A DNA stretch of 64,000 bases from Colocasia esculenta. Taxonomy: Eukaryota; Streptophyta; Magnoliopsida; Alismatales; Araceae. Position 1 is the first letter of the stretch. Each line of letters begins with the position of its first letter. The DNA lies in assembly GCA_014218235.1 (NCBI GenBank), contig CM024766.1, forward strand, positions 18,635,346 through 18,699,345, written 5' to 3'. Positions 22,752 through 33,413 of the stretch are shown here, in pieces. The notes beneath the pieces were generated by a model, which made no database searches, had not been told where the DNA came from, and saw only the letters and a program-made list of their open reading frames with translations. Made by a program: the position numbers and the translations under genes.

Positions 22752-22910
22752 GAAAAGGGATATGCTATCATATTTTAAAATTAAGTATATGATAAATCTT
22801 GAAAGAAAAGGGATATGCTATCATGTTTTAAAATTAAGTATATGATAAATCTTGAAAGAAAAGGGATATGCTATCATGTTTTAAAATTAAGTATATGATA
22901 AATCTTGAAC
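22752..22910 (+). repeat. 53-bp tandem repeat (3 copies) in G7
   Basis: Units starting GAAAAGGGATATGCTATCAT at 22752, 22805 and 22858 are almost identical, so the duplication is recent compared with the rest of the fragment. Confidence 0.94.
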
Positions 22911-23348
22911 TGTCTTTCCCTGTTGCTTGCTGGGTCTAGTAGACTCACACTTGATTAACATTTCAGAAGAGGCTGAGGATACCGAGGAGTTAGTACACTC
23001 TGGCTCTGAGCGTGAGGGCGTGGAAGCTTAGTTCTTTTCATTGAGAGTGTATTTGAGAGACTATGTATGTGAGAATAAGTTGTAATTTGAACATTATGTT
23101 ATTTTGGACTTATGAATTGTTATTACTTTGAACTATTGTAGTTCTTCTTTTATGCTTTAGACTTGGTATTTGGATACAATGTTGATTGAAAAATAAATTT
23201 CATATTCCGTTGCAACTTGTTGGAATTTAATTGTCATTTATGTATATCTCAATCTGAATCGACTAATGTTGGATATTTCCACTGTAATGCCACTATTGGA
23301 TCCGATGTGAGTTGGTACAACTGTATCGGGTCTAAGAGGGGCGTTACA

Positions 23349-24135
23349 ATACATACACTTGAGCTCGACGGCTCAAACCACACTTGAGCACAACGGCTCA
23401 AACACTCTTAAGCACGACGACTCAAAAAACACACAAGCTAGATCAAGTTCACAAGAAATCAGATCCTTTAGCATTGATCTGATTCACACAATTACATGCA
23501 CATTGAAATCTGCACAGAACACATGTACAGATCTCATGAGCACTCAAAAACAAATTAAAATGAACACTTCAATAGAAATGAGTAAAAGAGAGATGAATTG
23601 GATGTTCCTTGTTGAAGACGATCTGCAGGAAGCTTAAATTGAAGGCCCTTGAGAAGATTTGATAGAATTCTTCTTCAATTCGCAATACTTTGTTTCAGAT
23701 CTGATTTGCAGAGTAATTCAAATCTGAATTGATGCACTAGAGTTCTTCCACAGATGCTAAGCTTCGTGCTTCTGCTGTTGCACTAGCTTCCTCTTCTACC
23801 TTCTTTCAGATCTGCTTCTTCTTCTCAACTCTGCTGCTTCTCCTTTGCACGACTACACTTTCTTCTTCACGATGCTCTACTTCTTCCTCTGCTGCTCTTC
23901 TCCTTGATCTGCTCCTCTTTCAACACTCTAACACTCTCTCTCTATGCTTGGCCTTGATCCCCACGTCCTCTGTGTTTGATGGCTGCTCCAGATGAGACTG
24001 GAGCTTTTATAGCCTTGGTACAGTCCCTTTCATGTGGGAAACAAGTGCACAAAAACTTAGGGTTCACCCAAGGTTGCCATGTGTCCAAAAGTCCTCCTCA
24101 TAGCCACTTGGATGAAAGGGTATTTTGGTAGTAAT
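23349..24135 (-). repeat. E6 3' LTR, R/U5 part
   Basis: On the minus strand this resembles the R/U5 of the E1 LTR (GTTTGAGCCGTCGAGCTCAAG near 23360-23400). A TATAAAAG lies at 24004-24011. It joins 42903-43516 once E4 is removed. The LTR end is lost at 23349, where G7 begins. The short frame at 23359-23637 is LTR, not a gene. Confidence 0.8.
24004..24011 (-). promoter_or_regulatory. TATA box of E6 3' LTR
   Basis: Minus-strand TATAAAAG, the same kind and position as the E1 LTR promoter. Confidence 0.55.
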
Positions 24136-25390
24136 TGTTGGATCGTTGGCAGTAGAGTTTTTCACCTAGAAGGGGGGTGAATAGGTGTTTTTCATGGCAG
24201 AAGAACTTTTAAAAATTACTTAAGAGCACACGTTAGTTTTGTTAGTCAAACCACAAGGAACACAGAGATTTTATCCTGGTTCGAATCTTCCTTCCAATGG
24301 AAGTCCTACGTCCAGTCCCTAAGCCAAGATTAGGATTTTCACTATCTTATCAAAGATACAACACACTGGTGCTAACCGATCTTCCCTTCCACACAAGGGG
24401 GAACACTAACTGCTAGTTACAAGTAGCCTTCTCTTCTACAAGGGGAACAACCCGCCAATACTACCTTGGCCTTTCCTCAACCAGAGAGGTACAGACTGCC
24501 AGGACTACCTTGGCCTTCCCTCAACCAGAGGGCATTCTTGACTATTAACAAGCTCCTTAGATGAAGAACTAGACCTCAGAAGGACTTCAGACTGGAGGAA
24601 TAAGATAGAGAGATTTTAGTCTAAAGATAGACTTTCTGAGACCAAGAAGAGAACCTTTACAAGGCAAAACTGAAAGGCTACTATCTGCATGCACAGGCAA
24701 GGCTTCAAGTAGCATCCATGCAATGTCTGTGGAGAGGAAGCTTGATATAGCACACTTGCACCTTTTTCACCCTTGCTCGTGTATGTGCTTGTTTCTCTTT
24801 TTCTTTCTTGTATGTGGCTTGTTATCTCAATGCTCTAGATGGATGCTTTCTTTTTAACTATCTTCATATATATATAGGCTTCATCTTTGTAGCCGTTGGT
24901 TGGACTATTCGAATCTAGTTGTTGGAGATATAATCGTTGCTTGATCTACTTGAATCCATCTGTTAGAGAGAGTAGTGCACGTTTTTCTTTTTTGAGGGAG
25001 ACGTGCATGTTTTTCTTTCAAGGGCTACATGCATATTGTTCAAACAGTTCTTGATGATGTTTCGTTTGTATCCTGGAATATACAAGTTCCAAGATATACT
25101 AGACTGTGTCCAGTATGTTAGCTACGGAAATGGTCATAGGTACTTGACAGCTATCAACAATTAATGTTCTATGGAAAAAGGTTTTGCACATGGATAGAGT
25201 ATGTAGTAGGTAGAGATTGTGAGTGTAGATCTGTCAGAGAGACAATATGGATGTTCTTGTGGCAGATGTCAGAAGACCTTTTTTGCAAACTTTGACTTAG
25301 TGATCAGGATAAGGATATTTTTAAATTTATGGGACACAGCCATAAGATTTATATACCTAAAGGTTATTTTTTTAATAAAAATTAAGAGTG

Positions 25391-25440
25391 ATATATATAT
25401 ATATATATATATCTATATATATATATATATATATATATAT
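25391..25440. repeat. (TA)n microsatellite
   Basis: Fifty bases of TA repeats with one C interruption, present only in this copy of the E4 LTR. Confidence 0.97.
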
Positions 25441-25639
25441 TGCTGATTTACCAAATGTGCCAAGGATTTGTAATTCACAACGTAGTTGTATTCAAAAGTT
25501 TGATCATGAGTTTATTAAATAAAATATGTCATGAATAAGATACAAAACGTTAATGATGTATAATTGAATATATTTCATTTTGTCTAATAAAGATATAGTG
25601 TTATGACATATCAATTAGATGTAGTGATCTTCATATTTT

Positions 25640-26465
25640 TAGAAGTAAACTTCGGATTTAACGAAGCTAACTTCAGATATGACGAAGCTGACTTCGGAAA
25701 TGACGAAGCTAACTTCGGATATGTATGACAAAGTGATCTTCATATATGACGAAGTGAATGATGAAGTGAACTTCGGGATGAAGATTTCAACATGATCAGT
25801 CGAAGTAAGATCTTTGTGTTTTACTTTGCATATGACGAAGGTAACTTTAGATATGACGAAGTAAACTTCGGATAAAACGAAGTGAAAAGTGAACTTCAGA
25901 ATGACGAAGTGTACTTCGTATATCATGGTTTTAACATGATCAGTCGAAGTAAGATCTTTGTGTTTTACTTCTCATATGATGAAGGTAACTCCAGATATGA
26001 CGAAGTAAACTTCGGATAAAATGAAGTGAACTTTGGAATGACGAAGTGTACTTCGTATATCATGATTTTAACATGATCAGACGAAGTTAGATCTTTGTGT
26101 TTTACTTCACATATGGAAAAGCTAACTTCAAATATGACGAAGTAAACATCGGATAAAACGAAGTGAACTTTGGACATGACGAAGTGATCTTCGTATATGA
26201 CGAAGTGAATGATGAAATGAACTTCGAATATGAAGATTTCAACATGATCAGTCGAAGTAGGATCTTTGTGTTTTACTTCACATATGACGAAGCTAACTTC
26301 AGATGTGATGAAGTATACTTTGGATATGACGAAATAAACTTCGAATATCATGATTCTAACATAATCAGTTGAAGTAAGATCTTCATATTTTGCTTCGTAT
26401 ATGATGATGTGAACTTTGGATATGACAAAGTGAACTTCGAATATGACGAAGTGAACTTCGTATAT
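25640..26465 (-). repeat. E4 U3 array of CGAAGT/ACTTCG inverted words
   Basis: Over 800 bp consist of ATATGACGAAGTNNACTTCGG-like units about 19-21 bp long. CGAAGT faces ACTTCG across 2-4 bases, so each unit can fold back on itself. A longer block containing CATGATCAGTCGAAG and GATCTTTGTGTTTTACTTC recurs at about 25791, 25935, 26072, 26243 and 26361. The frames 25639-25926 and 25965-26351 are repeat by-products. Confidence 0.9.
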
Positions 26466-26668
26466 TTATTTAGCAAATAAAGTTATACTTAGAATTTCTG
26501 AGAGATGATTTGTATACTTGAGCATGCCTTAGGGATTCTATTTATGATATGAGGGATTTATTGTTTTGTTTATAAGTAGATAAATGTTTATTTTGTCATC
26601 CTCAAACTATTGTATTATATATTAAATCTCTAAATATCCAATGCATCTATTTGAATAGGGGTTCAACA

Positions 26669-26683
26669 ATCTCCCCTTTTTTG
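26669..26683 (-). other. E4 polypurine tract
   Basis: Minus-strand AAAAAAGGGGAGAT directly before the LTR start TGTTGAACCCC. Confidence 0.82.
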
Positions 26684-28450
26684 TTGATGACAAAATATTG
26701 ATATATATAAAACAAAATGCAACACATCATTATATCCACACATAAGAGACATGAAATTTCTGGACTTTTCTCCCCCTTTCATTTATAACTTAACTCCCCC
26801 TTTGCATTTCAGAGTTGCATTACATCTCATATCATCTCTCCCCATTTTTGTCATATCAATGAAGAGGGAGTGACAACTCATCATCAGTCAAGTACAGAGT
26901 GGAAGGAAAAGTTTGATAGTAAGGAAGGAGAAATTTGTGAAGTGTAGATTCTGAGCTGTGCAAGAATCTTTCAAAGAGAGAGAAGTCCATAGTGGCATTT
27001 GGACCTAGAGAGCATTTAAGGTATGCAAGATGCCTTTTGTAAAGGGTTTTGATAGTGGTGGTAGTGGGAGGGGTGAGTTGAAATCTGATATGAAGTAAGT
27101 ATTGGCATTTGGACTGAATGAAAAAGAAGGTAGAGGTCATAGCCCATACGTAGCATTCCTCCTGAGCATCATGTTTCTCTTTATAGTAGAGATTAAATCT
27201 TTCAGTTCAGGTGGGGGTTGAATGTCCGCCTAAGATGGCATATTTGTGGGCAAAATAATCCTCATTGGTACCCTCGAAGGAGGTGTACTCATTTGACAGG
27301 GTAGAGTAGGAGTTGTGCCATTCATATAGGGACAACCTTTCTAGTTGAGCCAGAATGAGTTGAATGGTATGAGCATAGGCAGAGTATTTTCTGGCAATAA
27401 GAAGGAGACATTCAAGGAGTGAGAGAGAGATTTGATATTTGACTAGCCTCCGGCATTGAGTTCTAATGGCCATTGTGAGAATCTTGGTAGATTCCTGACT
27501 GGCAGCAATGACACCTATGAGAGAGGGATAGAGATCAGGCTCAGGAATGTGAGAGGTAGAGGGCTCAGGATGAGCATGAATGGTGAGAAGCTTGTCATAT
27601 TGATGATAGGAAATACAAGGGCTTTTGAGATCCAACCTTTGTTTGTTGAAGAGAAGGAGCCTAGTAATCTGATTGGACACTCGTTCAAGATAATCTTTGT
27701 GCTCAAAATGAGCTAGCTGCTTAAACCATTCAGTCAAATTGAGTGTAGGGCGACCTGTTTGGATTCTGTGATATCTGGATATGAAAAAATGCTCTGGCCT
27801 TATCTGGATGTTGCGTAAACCACTGTGCCTCTGTCAGATGCTCAGTTGTATTGAAAATATGTTGCAGTGCTTTCCCATCAAATTGTTTCAGATCCACTAG
27901 AAGGAAGAGCCAAGCTTTGAGGTCTGGGGCTGGAAGTTCAAGAGCCAGATGATATTTCCAAATTTTAAGATACTCTCTGTAAATGCCGGTATGAGAATAA
28001 AGAAAGTGGTAACTTAAGGGTGGGTATTTAGGCTCATTTGATGTAGTCTTGTGGCGCTTAGAGGTGGATGGTCTTGAAGAGGAGGCATGAGAACCCAAAG
28101 GGACTTCAAAGACAATGTCTTCAAGTTTGACCTCAGGAGTGGTCTGAGGAATGGGGTTTGGTTGGGTGGGTGGAGGAGGAGGAGAGGGAACTAAGGTTGG
28201 AGCAGGTGGACTTGGAGGTGGTGGTTGGTTCACAGGAGGTGGAGTGTGAACAGACTTAGTAGGTGGGCTAGGTGAGGCCTGAGGAGGTGGAGGTGGAGAC
28301 TGTTCAGAAGCCAGTGTGTGTGAAGGCTCTGGAGGTGGAGGTGAGGAGGAGGTGGTGGAGGGCTGTGGCTCTATATCTGGAAGGGGAGAAATAGGGGGTT
28401 GTTGAGAAGAGGTTTCAGCCATATCCGGAGTAGGACGGGGCCTTTTGGCG
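26684..28450 (-). pseudogene. E4 second extra ORF (Pro-rich N-terminus), unknown function
   Basis: From 28422 a 230-codon frame begins MAETSSQQPPISPLPD, followed by about 90 residues of Pro/Ser runs. A globular-looking part follows with many aromatic and Leu residues (KYPPLSYHFLYSHTG, LKAWLFLLVDLKQFDG). It stops at 27730, and the sense continues in another frame (27737-27207, 176 codons) and again at 27140-26856, so a single longer ORF was probably broken by frameshifts. No catalytic motif, signal peptide or membrane segment is evident. The region lies between the coiled-coil end of the first extra ORF and the polypurine tract. It has no counterpart in E1 that I can see. I do not recognise the family. 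Confidence 0.6.
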
Positions 28451-29541
28451 GTGGATTTTTTTCTTAGAAATGTTTGAGGACACAGAAGGGGTGGCTGGTT
28501 GGTGGGAGCTAAGAGTGGCTTGGACCAGGGTGGTAAGAGTGCTCAGGGCAGTATGTAGTCTGCTCAATTCAGAAAATAACTATATCTTCATGGAATCCAA
28601 CTAATGACCAAGTCTATTGACCTCAAGTTTGATTTCTGCCATGTCTTGTGTCCAAGGAGCTGAAGTTGATGGCTCGTCAGTTCTATTCTGATCAGGTTCC
28701 TCGGTTTGAGCTCTCTATGACTGATCAGATTGCAAGGGATATGTAGTGGCCTGAGGTTGATCTCCTGGAGTTATGGAAGGATCATCTAGGGGTGGTTGGT
28801 GGGAGCTTTCAGGCTTAGGTGTAGAATCTGAAGGAAGCTGCTCAGTACATGTCCTGGTCTCCCCCTAAGGGACTGAATCTTCTCTGGAGAGAGGTGTACT
28901 GGGAGAGTCAGCTGATGGAACATGAGTGGGAGCTTTGGCTGACTATGTAGCTGGAATTTCAGCTGATCCTACAACTGAGGCTTCGTCTTATGCTTCAGCT
29001 AGAGCTTCGACTGGTGCTTCAGCTGGGGCTTCAGCTTGTGCTACAGTTAGGGCTTTAGTTGGTACTTCAACTAGGGCTTTAGCTTGTGCTGCAGTGGGGG
29101 CTTCAACTGTTGTTCCAAGTGGTTCCCCATCACTCATTTTGACATGGAGGCTGTAACTGAGACGTCCACAAAAATGTGATGGGAACAGGGAGGGATGCTG
29201 CCTTTGATCCAGTGACTATCAACCAGTTTAAACTGACTTCTCTTTAAATTGGAGATGCCTATGGGCTCAATCTGAGGAACATCCACTTCATTTTCTAAAT
29301 CAATCTCAAAATGTATAAATACGATGCTGAGCATCGGACCATAAGGAAGGGCAGTAGCTAGTTTGGTGGCTGACTGCATTGTCTGAAGTATGAAGGAGGC
29401 AAAGTTGATTTCATGCCCTTGAATTTCCCAGAAGAGCAAACTGCCATTCTGCTGGGTGATCACATCATGATTTCCTTGGTAGGTGAGTAGGATATGGCTA
29501 ATCATAAGATGAATCAGCCGTTTTGTGGCGGTAAGCTATTT
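28451..29541 (-). pseudogene. E4 first extra ORF, 3' half (Ala/Pro repeats and coiled coil)
   Basis: This continues the ORF interrupted by solo LTR A. The open part at 29505-29134 (MISHILLTYQGNHDVITQQN...) is the C-terminal half of the plant-transposon-protein-like domain. It then shifts into a region of Ala/Glu/Pro repeats (AEAPAEAPVEALAEA, about 28970-29110) with two stops. A short coiled coil follows (MAEIKLEVNRLGH..., about 28640-28560) and a basic end (KKKSTAKRPRP). Domain, low-complexity repeat, coiled coil is the same order as in E1's extra ORF although the repeats differ, which argues that the architecture is conserved. Function unknown. Confidence 0.65.
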
Positions 29542-29982
29542 TGTAGAAACCCTAAATTTTTGCGAAAATAAAAATTTAAACATTTATATTATTAATTAGG
29601 AAATCAAATAAAAGGAATATGTATGAAATCAAATAAGAGAGAATTAAATAAAACCCATTAAAAGAAAAGGAGTAATGGGCTTTGCTATAATGATCCATTA
29701 AAAATTAGTGGGCTAAAATAGAGATTTTACAAAGGGGAATAATAAGAAAATACCCTAAATTCGAAGTTTAATTATCTCCTAATTGGAAATGGGTTATTAA
29801 AGCAATAAAAGTGGCAATTAGAGTTGGAATAGGACTCCTAAACCTACCCCATATAGTCTAGCACGAATTTAGATACTATCCTAACTCAATTAGAGATTGG
29901 AAAGCAAGGAAGGAAGGTTGGAATAAGGAAATTTTGTAATTTAAGAGCAATTAGAGTAGTAGTAGGAATAGGAACTTGTATT

Positions 29983-29990
29983 TATATAAA
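29983..29990 (+). promoter_or_regulatory. TATA box of solo LTR A
   Basis: TATATAAA about 440 bp from the LTR start, followed by C/T-rich sequence typical of a transcript start. Confidence 0.6.
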
Positions 29991-30689
29991 AACACCTCTT
30001 AAACCCTCTTGGCCAACCCTAGCCCATTGCCAAAGGTTGTTGAACGTGGAGAAGAGGCCAAGAAGGAGAGGATCTCGTGGGGAGAAGGAGTTCTTGGAGC
30101 TTCTTCCTCGTTCTTGGAGTTCTAAGCCCTAGAAGATAAATCGAGTCAAAGGTAGGCATTCTCACAAGCTAAAATTCTGAAATCTCGTCTGTAGGTTCTT
30201 CCTACCCTCTTGAACGAAACCCCCAAGTTTCATATTTTTCCATCGATCAAATCTTTTCTTATGAATTTTCAAAGTTTTGTATACTTCATGACCCCGAGCC
30301 CTTTTCTTTAATGCATATCTTTGAATCCACTCGTCCTCTTGTCATGAAACTTTTGGAGTAAATACTGAGGGTTGATAGGCATATTTTTCCCCTGAAAGCC
30401 CTAAATTTGATTCACTCTAGATGGTGAATTAAATCGTCTATTCCAAGTTGCTCACTGTTCTTGTTCTTCATGTTGCATGAATTTAAAACCTATCGAGTTT
30501 CTTGAAAACTGCAAATTCCTATTTACTGCATGTACCCAGGCATGTCTCGAGTTGTTAGAAATTTGTTTCATGAATTTTCATAAACCATGTGATTTGTTCT
30601 AATTTTTCAAAGCACCATGTATCAATTTGATTCAAGTTGGCCCGCAATCCAAAGCCTGGTCTGATTCCTGTCAGACCCAGGCGCAGACC

Positions 30690-30925
30690 ACCAGAATGCG
30701 ACGACCTGATATGTCGGCTTCTGAGGTCCGATTGCGACAGCCTACCCGTCGCATTCAGAAAACGACAGGTAAGCCGTCGCTATCCTTGTGCCTGTCCTAT
30801 CGCGTTCCCTTCATGCCCTTGTCGCGTTCTGACCGCCTGAGCAGACAGCCCTGTCGCCACCCTTTTCATGCCCTGTCGCTACCTGCTCTACCCCTGTCGC
30901 AATCCTTACTGGCCTATGTCACCTT
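30690..30925 (+). repeat. GTCGC word array in solo LTR A
   Basis: About ten GTCGC or GCGAC words (CCTGTCGC being the commonest) recur every 20-35 bp in a locally GC-rich patch. The same patch, in the opposite orientation, is at 59160-59430 in solo LTR B. Confidence 0.85.
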
Positions 30926-32563
30926 CACAGGATTTTGCATAAAAACCCATAAGATTTATTGCTCTCACTTTCTACAATATTCTTACGCCTTTTTAGCAAT
31001 CATACACGCAGTAAAACACCTGTTTTAAAATGGAGCTTTATTGAATGCTTTAAAATACATATTCACGACTTCTTTTCTATCTATGATCTCTCTTACACAT
31101 GCACACACATGAACCATCCATATATGGCTGAAATTTGGCATAAAATATCTCATAATGTATCTGGTAATTTATTGCAATAAAGTATATTAATTGCCCTATT
31201 TTAAAGGACTTGTATTCGTTTCTAGCGTTGTTTATATACCGATATCGACGCTCCACTGTTCTAGAATTCCTCTAGAACGTCGAGCACCTGTTTTATATAC
31301 ACTTTACTTGGCTTGTGGCGAACTCTCCGTCAGATATTCCTTTCGCCGGACTAGTGAACCCTTGCACAAGGCCTCCGTAAGTCTCCTCTGATCATGGATT
31401 CCCACATGATCGACGAGCCGGTTGTACCCTAGCACCCATTACACCTTTAGGGATCTATATGATCCAAACGGCAATTAGAAGTTCACTCTCATCTTGAATC
31501 ACTCCGGACCTCTAGACTTGTGCATAACATGGCCAGCGGGAAGATCGTGAGTTCCACCTGACTGCCAACACCAAGAGCGCGTGTTGTGCAACTGTTATTA
31601 TCGCCTGTTTACTCGTCACATTACGTGCAATGTCCACTAGCTCTCATCTGTACTCTACTCACTCGTCTATTCACGTTCTCTCTACTATCTCGTCTATTCA
31701 TCTAGTGCTCTCATCTACTTCTTGGTACTCTATATTGGCCATTGACTGATTGTCTAAAGATAAACAATATAACCAATGCCTGGCAATATATAAAGGGCCC
31801 GATCTGGTCCTGGGATGTGCGCCCGAAAGTGCTAGTGCCCATGGGAGTTAAATGATCAGAGTGTTTGGCATTACACTCAAGTGCTATCTATCTCGACTAT
31901 CTATACGACAATCAAAACACAAAACGTGCTATACTCACTCGATGTCTAGAATGACAAACAAGTGCTATACTCGTCGTGCTATTATTATACTTGTGCTAGT
32001 TGTGCTATGGCCATCCTGCTATTCGTGCTATACTCGATACTTGTGCTATTTTGGAAACTGTACTCGATCTCGTGCTATTGTGCTATTCGATTACTTGTTG
32101 TGCTATCTCTTGCTATATTTTGACTCTCTTGTAACTGCTATCTTTAGATACTCTACCATTAAATGCGTTAATTATTTAAAGCCTGCTTGAGCCTGAGATT
32201 TAAGTCCTACTGGGCGTTATCGCTCACCCTACGTTATTTGATGTTGTGTTCTCAGGTGAGACCGAGGAAGACATATACACTCACGAGGAAGGGAATGACC
32301 AGGAGTGAAGCCAGGAGTACCCTCGAGTTATTAAGTTATCTTAGAGTTATAGTTAGTTATTTCTTTTTTTTGCAATGTAATTGGGCCCTATAGAATGGCT
32401 CTGATATTAGTGGATGTAACTAGACATTTGAAAAGTTATTAATGAGAAAGTTTTGCTTTAGTATTATTCAATGTGCAATGGTTTGATGTCTAGTATTCGC
32501 TCTATACCAGTTCTTACAACTGCCTTCGCGCTCTGATATTCCGCGTCGGGGCATGACATATTT

Positions 32564-33137
32564 GATATCTATTGTGCCTCTTGTCATCTGGCACAAAGAA
32601 CCAACAATCCCTAATTTTTGATGATCCTCCGAGACTACTTCAGAGAGGGAGTGACCGGTGGTGGAAATACCAAGCAAGGTTTCCAATAGAGACGGAGTAA
32701 TGACTACTTTGTGCCTTTCACCTTCCCATCAAGAGTATTTGGTTCTGTAGGATGTACCTTGAGGGTGGTATAGAAGGCTTTTACGGCATCAGGGTACAAG
32801 GGTTGCTGATTTGAGAAAACATTCATCCATTTCATATGCTGGGCTATGTCTTCAACTTCTTGTAGATTGTGCTGGCGCAGTTCAGCGAATTTGACATGCT
32901 TGCATCCGCTGTAGGTGACAAGAGTTTCTTCAAAGAGTTTGTATTGATGGAGAGAGAAGAAACAAGGGTTTGATGCAACAAAGTCATCCATGTCTGAAGG
33001 TGAAGGGAGAAGCAATTGAGAGAAGGATGAGATAGAAAATGAGAAGGGAGATGGATGCCCAAAAAAATTGTGATAAGGCTTACCAGGGAGGAGGAAGGTC
33101 TTGGTTTGAAAGAGGCAAAACATAGAGCGGAGGACAA
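32564..33137 (-). pseudogene. E4 first extra ORF, 5' half (plant transposon protein-like domain)
   Basis: A start at 32991 gives MDDFVASNPCFFSLHQYK, followed by EVEDIAQHMKWMNVFSNQQP and YPDAVKAFYTTLKV. This looks like the N-terminal part of the 'putative plant transposon protein' domain found in extra ORFs of plant LTR elements. One frameshift near 32705 separates it from ITPSLLETLLGISTTG. Solo LTR A interrupts it at 32558. An upstream in-frame extension to 33123 adds a hydrophobic stretch (LITIFLGIHLPSHFLS in another frame), which I would not call a signal peptide. The domain name is a family label; no enzymatic role is established. Confidence 0.65.
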
Positions 33138-33413
33138 GCGCGAGAAGAGGAATAGCCGGGCTGTAGGAGAAGGTGGTAGGGATTTTGACTTGCGGGGGTT
33201 ATTTAAGAGGAGAGGAGAGAGAAAAAATATATATGTTTTATTTTGGGTCCGAAAAGTGACTTTTGACCGTCAACATTGGATATCTTAATGGATATGATGA
33301 AGCAGTGGGCTTCGACTGGGGCAAGAGTGGCTTATCAGATGACAAAGTTAAGGATAAGCACAGGATATCTGATTTGACTTCAGATTGTTCAGGAGAGATA
33401 AAAAAAAATTGAA

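Larger units (their letters stand above)
21536..23348 (+). repeat. G7: 3' part of a Ty3/gypsy-type LTR
   Basis: The right edge ends GGGCGTTACA, the terminus style of the G9 LTR (GGGTCGTTACA). A block at 22271-22320 (AATCCTGGAGGT...CTACTGG) matches the G9 LTR at 55018-55070 in the corresponding orientation, which supports plus orientation. E3 truncates the left side. No ORF is present. Two tandem arrays lie inside (22430-22576 and 22752-22910). To the right, E6 LTR sequence resumes. Confidence 0.65.
24136..26668 (-). repeat. E4 3' LTR (2533 bp)
   Basis: Reads TGTTGGATCGTTGGC...GGTTCAACA on the plus strand. It matches 40575-42902 but is about 200 bp longer, mainly from a (TA)n tract and its flank (about 25370-25500) missing in the other LTR. 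A TATATATATA stretch at about 24865-24876 may serve as the minus-strand TATA. The U3 carries the CGAAGT/ACTTCG array. Confidence 0.93.
29542..32558 (+). mobile_element. Solo LTR A (3017 bp, Ty3/gypsy-type) inserted in E4
   Basis: TGTAGAAACCC...GGGGCATGACA is bounded by an exact five-base duplication TATTT at 29537-29541 and 32559-32563. It splits the E4 extra ORF, whose reading resumes on both sides. No internal domain is present, so it is a solo LTR left by recombination between two LTRs. TATATAAA is at 29983-29990 and an array of GTCGC/GCGAC words at 30690-30925. A block at 31370-31430 matches solo LTR B at 58592-58653. Gypsy assignment rests on length, termini and these shared blocks. Frames inside (30627-31391 and 31852-32393) are not genes. 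Confidence 0.9.

Noticed and set aside
21531..23351. CAATA at both edges of G7 as a target duplication of a solo LTR
   Set aside because: The right CAATA overlaps the LTR end CA and the left one is the mutated end of the E3 LTR. A truncated G7 explains the edges more simply.
25639..26372. Frames of 69-128 codons with repeating EVYFVISKV-like peptides
   Set aside because: They translate the E4 U3 array, are present in both strands, and the second LTR has different breaks. No support as genes.
26856..28422. The Pro-rich ORF as a host extensin or formin gene
   Set aside because: It lies between the E4 extra ORF and the E4 polypurine tract, in the element's direction, with no promoter or introns of its own.
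30627..32393. Several frames of 60-133 codons in solo LTR A as genes
   Set aside because: They overlap one another, lack any recognisable domain and lie inside one LTR bounded by a perfect five-base duplication.
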